Shown here piece after piece: positions 58,896-64,000 of a stretch of DNA of 64,000 nucleotides. The translations under genes and the position numbers were made by a program. Positions within the stretch are counted from its first letter, which is position 1. Each line of letters opens with the position of its first letter. Below the pieces are notes generated by a model. The model was not told the origin of the DNA and ran no database searches. It saw only the letters and a list, made by a program, of their open reading frames with translations. This stretch comes from Owenia fusiformis (lineage: Eukaryota > Annelida > Polychaeta > Sabellida > Oweniidae): assembly GCA_903813345.2 (NCBI GenBank), contig CAIIXF020000003.1:22645248-22709247 (forward strand), read 5' to 3'.

Positions 58896-59671
58896 GTGCT
58901 GCGGGAATTATATCATATTAACAGGAATATTTGTGATATACTTCATGTTATTATTATGATCATTCGAAAGCTTACTCACTACCTCATCGGGGTTTACTCA
59001 CGGTATAATCGGAATACTCAGGCGGTAGCATCGGGTCCTATTGAATCGTACTCGTGGTATAATCGGGTCTTTCATTTTCAACTTTCACCGGTGATTTCAA
59101 TGATATGCAACGTATGGCAGTGAAACAAATGCACCTATTGTATCTTTGAATCAAATGGAGTAAATATAGCCATGGTTCTTACTTATTTAAGATGTAAAAC
59201 ATCATTCTAATATTTGGAAGTTGAATTTAGCGATTTGATAGTAAATATTGCATAAGTACTCATTATTCTCTAAACATGAGTGCCTGGAACAACAATTATA
59301 TCGGTTACAAACAATTCTGTGTTTTATCTATTTCTCATACCCGTTTACCCAACTTGTTATTACGATCAAGAGCTTCGTATACGAACGCAGTAAATCATTA
59401 ATTATTTCTACTTATATTAATACTCGTTGTCAGAACTTATTGAGCGACTATAGTGTATGTTGCCGTGGCATTGTCACTCTGCCGATAATTCTATGTGCAA
59501 AAAATGCAATGCTTTGAAGAAAAAATATAAGCTACATATATAGCTCACTGACTGTGTAATTTGGACACACCGGAAGTAAATGTAGTCAAGGGAATAGACT
59601 CAAGAGGATATTGAAAAAAAAAAAAAACAATCCTGAGAATTTCGCAGATAGTAACTACGTACGGAGGTGCG
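58896..59671. other. Upstream region of the glycosyltransferase-like gene
   Basis: No coding frame supported. A run of 14 A is at about 59615, and ttcgcag at 59641-59647 could be a 3' splice site of a spliced leader exon. Promoter not located. Confidence 0.4.
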
Positions 59672-60769
59672 ATGCTTTCAAAGTTTGGGATACAAGTCAT
59701 AATTGTGTTTATATTATTTCAAATTATAATTGTAGGGCTACATGTATACTCAACCTTGTACATTCCTTTGTTAAAATATGCTCATAAAAAGAGAAGCTCT
59801 GGCCATATACAGATTGGATGTAATGATTCAAATACAAAGTTTCTGACGATTTTTACAACATTTTCAGAAAGGGAACTCTCGCGTTTTCGAATTCAGAATA
59901 ATACACTTTGCAACTATGAAAAGTTTCCGAAATATTTGACCGAGCGAGCTATTTTTGCAAGTGACGGCTCCCACTTACGAAGAGATGGAAAATGTTGGTT
60001 GGAAACAGTTAAATCAAATAAGAATGCCTCGGACTGGAACGTTATCAAACTGGAACCTCATATGACTGCAGCTGGTAGACCCGTCCTGAGACAAATGTTC
60101 ATTGAGACCCAAAAAAGATTCAAAACAGACCTCTACATGTATTCCAACGGTGATATATTATTTCATGTTGAGAAACTGATCACTTCACTTGAAGAAATCA
60201 AAAGATTCACGAGAGCTCACAACATCAGGAGGTTTATAGTGTTCGGGGCAAGGCACGAGGCAAACTTCTATAATTCAACAAGTAATGGGACTGTTCAACT
60301 CATGTCTGGATTAGATGATGAAATCACCCAACGTGGCCAAGGTACCAAACTCGGCCGACCAGATGCACAGGATTACTTCATCACAAGTAAAACCAGTTTC
60401 CCATGGGATGCCGTACCCGATTACGTTGTGAGCCTTCCTGCCTTTGACAACTGGCTACTGATGTTTAGCAACAGAGCAAACATTTCAACATTCGACATTA
60501 CTGCCACTAACCTTGCAGTTCACCAAGCAGGGGCCCCAAAATTCGAAGACGATAATTACAGGAAGTCTATGTCAAGTAATAGGAAATTATGGAATGAATC
60601 AATTATTTCATATGTTGCTGGTACCTTTTTAAATTGTTGCAAGTGGAAAACTGTACATAAGGAAGGTAAAGTTATAATAGTGAAAAATCCAACATTCAAT
60701 AACAAATGTATTGCAAAATTAAAAATCCCTGTTGTAAACCTTTTGGATGAGAAAACTTTTGAGGGTTAA
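59672..60769 (+). CDS. Type II membrane protein, glycosyltransferase-like
   Basis: 365 residues, single coding exon. A short cytosolic end and one hydrophobic segment (about 7-30) predict a signal anchor with the rest in the Golgi lumen. Five N-glycosylation sequons (NNT 76, NAS 118, NST 201, NGT 205, NIS near 269) fit this. The lumenal part has YMYSNGDILF (155-164), VFGARHE (190-196), DAQDYFIT (231-238) and AFDNWL (257-262), a layout I associate with nucleotide-sugar transferase-like proteins of invertebrates (GT-A type, NGD as possible metal motif). Donor and acceptor sugars unknown. An AATAAA lies at 60909. No linked pathway gene nearby. Confidence 0.75.
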   Translation: MLSKFGIQVIIVFILFQIIIVGLHVYSTLYIPLLKYAHKKRSSGHIQIGCNDSNTKFLTIFTTFSERELSRFRIQNNTLCNYEKFPKYLTERAIFASDGSHLRRDGKCWLETVKSNKNASDWNVIKLEPHMTAAGRPVLRQMFIETQKRFKTDLYMYSNGDILFHVEKLITSLEEIKRFTRAHNIRRFIVFGARHEANFYNSTSNGTVQLMSGLDDEITQRGQGTKLGRPDAQDYFITSKTSFPWDAVPDYVVSLPAFDNWLLMFSNRANISTFDITATNLAVHQAGAPKFEDDNYRKSMSSNRKLWNESIISYVAGTFLNCCKWKTVHKEGKVIIVKNPTFNNKCIAKLKIPVVNLLDEKTFEG

Positions 60770-61615
60770 CACGATTTCATAATTCACTCCCACAAATACA
60801 GATTTTGGACTCAAATGGTACCTTAAATTGACAGTTGTCTCATTCGAAAAATAACAAGAAATACTAAGAAACATTGAAATAAATTAGTTGCAGATATGCG
60901 TAAAACCAAATAAAAAGAAATTATGAAAAGGCGATTCCAGTAATTTTTTATAAACACCTCAAAGGAATATTGTATTTACCGACTCCAGTAATATTCGATA
61001 ATTTTAGTCTCTTCTAAGGGGAAATTCCAAGGTAGCTTCCAAATTTTAAGAATTCAAGAATTAATGTTTTCAGTTGAGACAATCATATGGCCTGGTCATA
61101 TGGTAAGTTAAAGGCAGAATCAGATCTAGCAGAGACATGCAACTTGTATAAAACAGCAATTACTTTTGTTACTTTGGCGCTTCATCTTGACGAAATTTCA
61201 GAATAATTTGGGCTCACATCATTCGTTATGTCTATTTTTTTAAATATCCCAAGTGTATATCACGCGGTGCCAACTACGACCCCCTTTCTTCAAATTTGTT
61301 CCATTAAAAGCAAAATAAAATTTGAGTCTCATAATCCTTGATTTTCAAACATCTGGTTTGTCTAAAATTCAAATTAACGGTTGTTTTCGTGTATAGTTCG
61401 ACCCCTGTGATATATTTCATCTGAGGAAAACTAAAGATTTTTACAATAATGCAATCACATATGTCTATAAGAATGGTTATCATTCTTATTATTTGGCAGG
61501 ATTTTAATTTTTATCCCTAATTTTTGCACTTTCGGAATCTTTAATAATTTCACCAATTGATAACATATCACGGATCTTTTGGAAGATATTAGAGAGGTTA
61601 AGCAAGACGATTTTT
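60770..61615. other. 3' flank of the glycosyltransferase-like gene
   Basis: AATAAA at 60909-60914 is a likely poly(A) signal. The rest is AT-rich and includes a rearranged dispersed repeat at 61275-61385. Confidence 0.5.
61275..61385. repeat. Dispersed repeat, rearranged copy
   Basis: TTCTTCAAATTTGTTCCATTAAAAGC matches 63630 in the same direction, while AATCCTTGATTTTCAAACATCTGG matches 63545-63600 in the opposite direction, so one half is inverted relative to the others. Confidence 0.6.
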
Positions 61616-62300
61616 TATGACGTGAACCGCAAACGTAAACCTTTACGTTCCCGTTTACGTACTATGAACAAAAGTGCTTTAAGCTGAGCACTTATTTAGA
61701 CGTAACGTAAACGCAAACCTCAAAATGATTTTTTTCTTTTTCTTAAGGGCGTTTCGTTTTATTTTCTACTTAAAAAGTATAAAAAAAACATTACTTTATT
61801 GACAATTTGATGAAAGTGTTTAACAAAGGAGATGTTTCACAGCCTGGCGGTGTTCTATGGCATCATGAATCTTAAAAAATACAACAGGACCCAATAACAT
61901 CTTTAATGTCTTAAAAGCATTCATAGTTTTATTACTATGGTGTCACAATATGTATAATATAATTTAGATGAGTTGGCATGTTGGTAATTGCCATGCATGT
62001 AATCTCATCAGATTATGAAATGGTCGCCTCAACATTCAAGTTATATTTTCATTTGTTGGACACAAATGATCTCGATTTATACACAGATCTGTGTCAAACA
62101 TTTCATGCATTCGACCTATATCATATTTATTTCGATCGAACTTGATAAAGTACGAAAAATCCTTTACGGAACGACCTACCTAGACTTTGAATTTTCACGT
62201 TTGGATGCACGTAAACCGGGAAATAAGTAGAACAATATGACGTCACATCCTGAGAAAAACCTGCGTGCGCCTTCCCGTTCGCGGTTTACGTTATAAAAAG
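61612..62300. mobile_element. ~690-bp MITE with CGTAAACCGC ends
   Basis: Ends TTTTTATGACGTGAACCGC and TTTTTATAACGTAAACCGC are inverted. Internal ACGTAAAC and GTTTACGT motifs cluster at 61630-61715. No transposase. Confidence 0.75.
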
Positions 62301-62892
62301 TAATTGTACATATTGCTTGCAATTTTGTCACTCCCAATGGATCTGATTCTACCTTTAGGTATCTTATCTTACGGGTAAATTGGGTCACTTATTTTTTTAT
62401 CTAGGTCAATTGCATCAGCTAGGTCAAGCAATTTATTTTCACTATTTTTCCTTTCATTTCGCCATTCTTAATATTTTTTATCAATTTTATAAACACTGTA
62501 TTTCCACCTACCCTGTTGTCATGTTGCTATGGTAACAATACACCTATGTTGCTGGTCAGATTTATTGTTTCTTTTTACACAAAATGAAACTACTATATAT
62601 GGGGTGATTATATTTTGCTTATTCGTATTTAACCAGTAATCACTCTCCAAGGATGCCACTCACCAAATAGAGTTTGGGATATTGGGATTAAAATAGCAAG
62701 ATGATCTGAAGAAGAATATTGAAAAGTATACTTATAGGATATCTCTGATCTCACATGGGGAGAAGTAGTCGCGATACCGCGAAAAAAGTAGTCACAATAC
62801 CTCTAAAAATCCGGGGTTTAAAAATTTCCTGGTGAGAACCCTGAATACAATACTTAGTTTGCAGAAGTACCCTGCGCGCAGAGTCTAGTTAT

Positions 62893-63033
62893 GCCTTGGT
62901 CACATTTGCTCCGATTTTCACTGCGGCGCCCGGCCGATTGAGTATTTTTTTCAAAATTGAATACAATACTGAACAAAACACTCAATCGGCCGGGCGCCGG
63001 CCGATGAATCGCAGCAAATGTGACCCGGGCATT
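62893..63033. mobile_element. 140-bp MITE, family with GGCGCCCGGCCGATTGAG, copy 2
   Basis: Second copy of the element at 49044-49183, with better-preserved ends: ATGCCTTGGTCACATTTGC against GCAAATGTGACCCGGGCAT. Confidence 0.9.
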
Positions 63034-64000
63034 ACAAACTACCTGAAGACGAAGCTCTCTTTCAAGAAGTGAAGTCGAACGAATGCAAAGGGCATTGCAG
63101 AAGTTCCTCATGGGAAAAATATTGTAGGAAACGCCCACACATCATTCCTGAAATTCTATTCGATCGCGCACACATCATTTTCCGAGACACAAAAGTGCGA
63201 GACCTGGTGGACGACCGTCTGTCCGTTGCAATCCTACACACTCCAGTGATTTATTATATGTTTTTAACTTTCTAGAGGGGGGCCAATAATGCTATGTAGC
63301 CTCGGCCCCTCACAATCTATGTAAATAATTATGTTGAATTATATAGAAATAAATAACAATAACCTATAAAAAGTCTTAAGAACATTTTAATTGTTTACCA
63401 TATTGGATTTATGTTTCTCTGTTACAATGTTTCAAGTGTTTTTTCAGTTATTTATGCATTTATAAAGTGAATATACATGACGCACAGACCTCCGCGGTTT
63501 TTAATGTGGATTGGATTTTATTTTATTTCCGCACGCGGTCCTAACTTCGACCGTTAATTTGAATTTTTGACCTACCAGGTGCTTGAAAATCAAGGATTGC
63601 GAGTCTCATACTGCACCGTTTTTCTTCAAACTTATACCATTAAAAGCAGAACAAAATTGCCTTTCTGTCGGTGCATTACTTTATTGTAAAGAGTCCCTCG
63701 TTCTAGCAGCGTTTTGGTCCCCAGCTGTTAGAAGGCCTTCTTACAGCTGGGGACCAAAATGCCGCTGGATATTCGATACGTAGGGATCACTTGAAAGATA
63801 CGAAATCACTTACAGAAGAACATATTTTCAAGGAAACCTTTTTCAAGGGTCAAGCTAGCAACACAATCGAACACAAACCAATAATAAACCAAAACAATCA
63901 ACAAACAAAACAAAACACAATCCATCGTTTAATTAATACAACACATCACACCAAACCATAAAAACACAATCAGGCGCAATCAATGGAAACACAACCAAAC
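63034..64000. other. Right-edge intergenic DNA
   Basis: Contains a dispersed repeat copy (63545-63690, minus), a 70-bp near-perfect hairpin at 63697-63768 (GTTTTGGTCCCCAGCTGT and its inverse), and a C/A-rich end. No gene recognised. Confidence 0.5.

Overview
The window looks like nuclear DNA of an invertebrate animal. It is AT-rich, its genes are split by GT-AG introns, and it carries LINEs and many inverted-repeat DNA transposons. I cannot name the phylum from sequence alone.

Left half (318-34248, minus strand): the 5' part of one very large gene. I resolved 30 coding exons whose reading phases agree at all 29 junctions, giving about 2,537 residues before the gene runs off the left edge. 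The protein has a Lys-rich start, a long polar region, repeated LG-containing helical modules, an acidic linker, and a GHKL-type ATPase domain (boxes ELIQNADD, NNECGF, GQKGIGFKSVF) followed by a long region typical of NO VEIN/sacsin-like proteins. Its introns hold a full-length LINE with target-site duplications (28580-33164), a truncated LINE, a Harbinger relic, a mariner relic, hAT and fold-back MITEs, and an array of about 13 tandem copies of one of the gene's own 3' splice sites.

Middle (34249-46329): no host coding gene seen. It holds a TTTTAGCG-rich DNA transposon, hairpin MITEs, two clusters of the palindrome ACCGACAATTGTCGGT about 3.4 kb apart, a hAT-like element full of TCCCGCGAA motifs, a tRNA-derived sequence, and a 2.5-kb palindromic transposon with 1.07-kb arms encoding a spliced transposase-like protein.

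Right half: an ASTE1 (Asteroid homolog 1) XPG/FEN-like nuclease gene (46330-48444, plus), only 270 bp beyond the palindromic transposon. Then an 8.5-kb element with about 390-bp inverted ends (50362-58895), into which a 3.8-kb palindrome with a 6-bp target duplication and Polinton-like ends (53028-56849) is inserted. Last is a single-exon type II membrane protein resembling a Golgi glycosyltransferase (59672-60769), followed by MITE-rich DNA.

The three host genes show no evident functional link. The most unusual features are the 3' splice-site array in the NO VEIN-like gene and the LINE whose ORF1 and ORF2 share one frame, separated by a single TAG.
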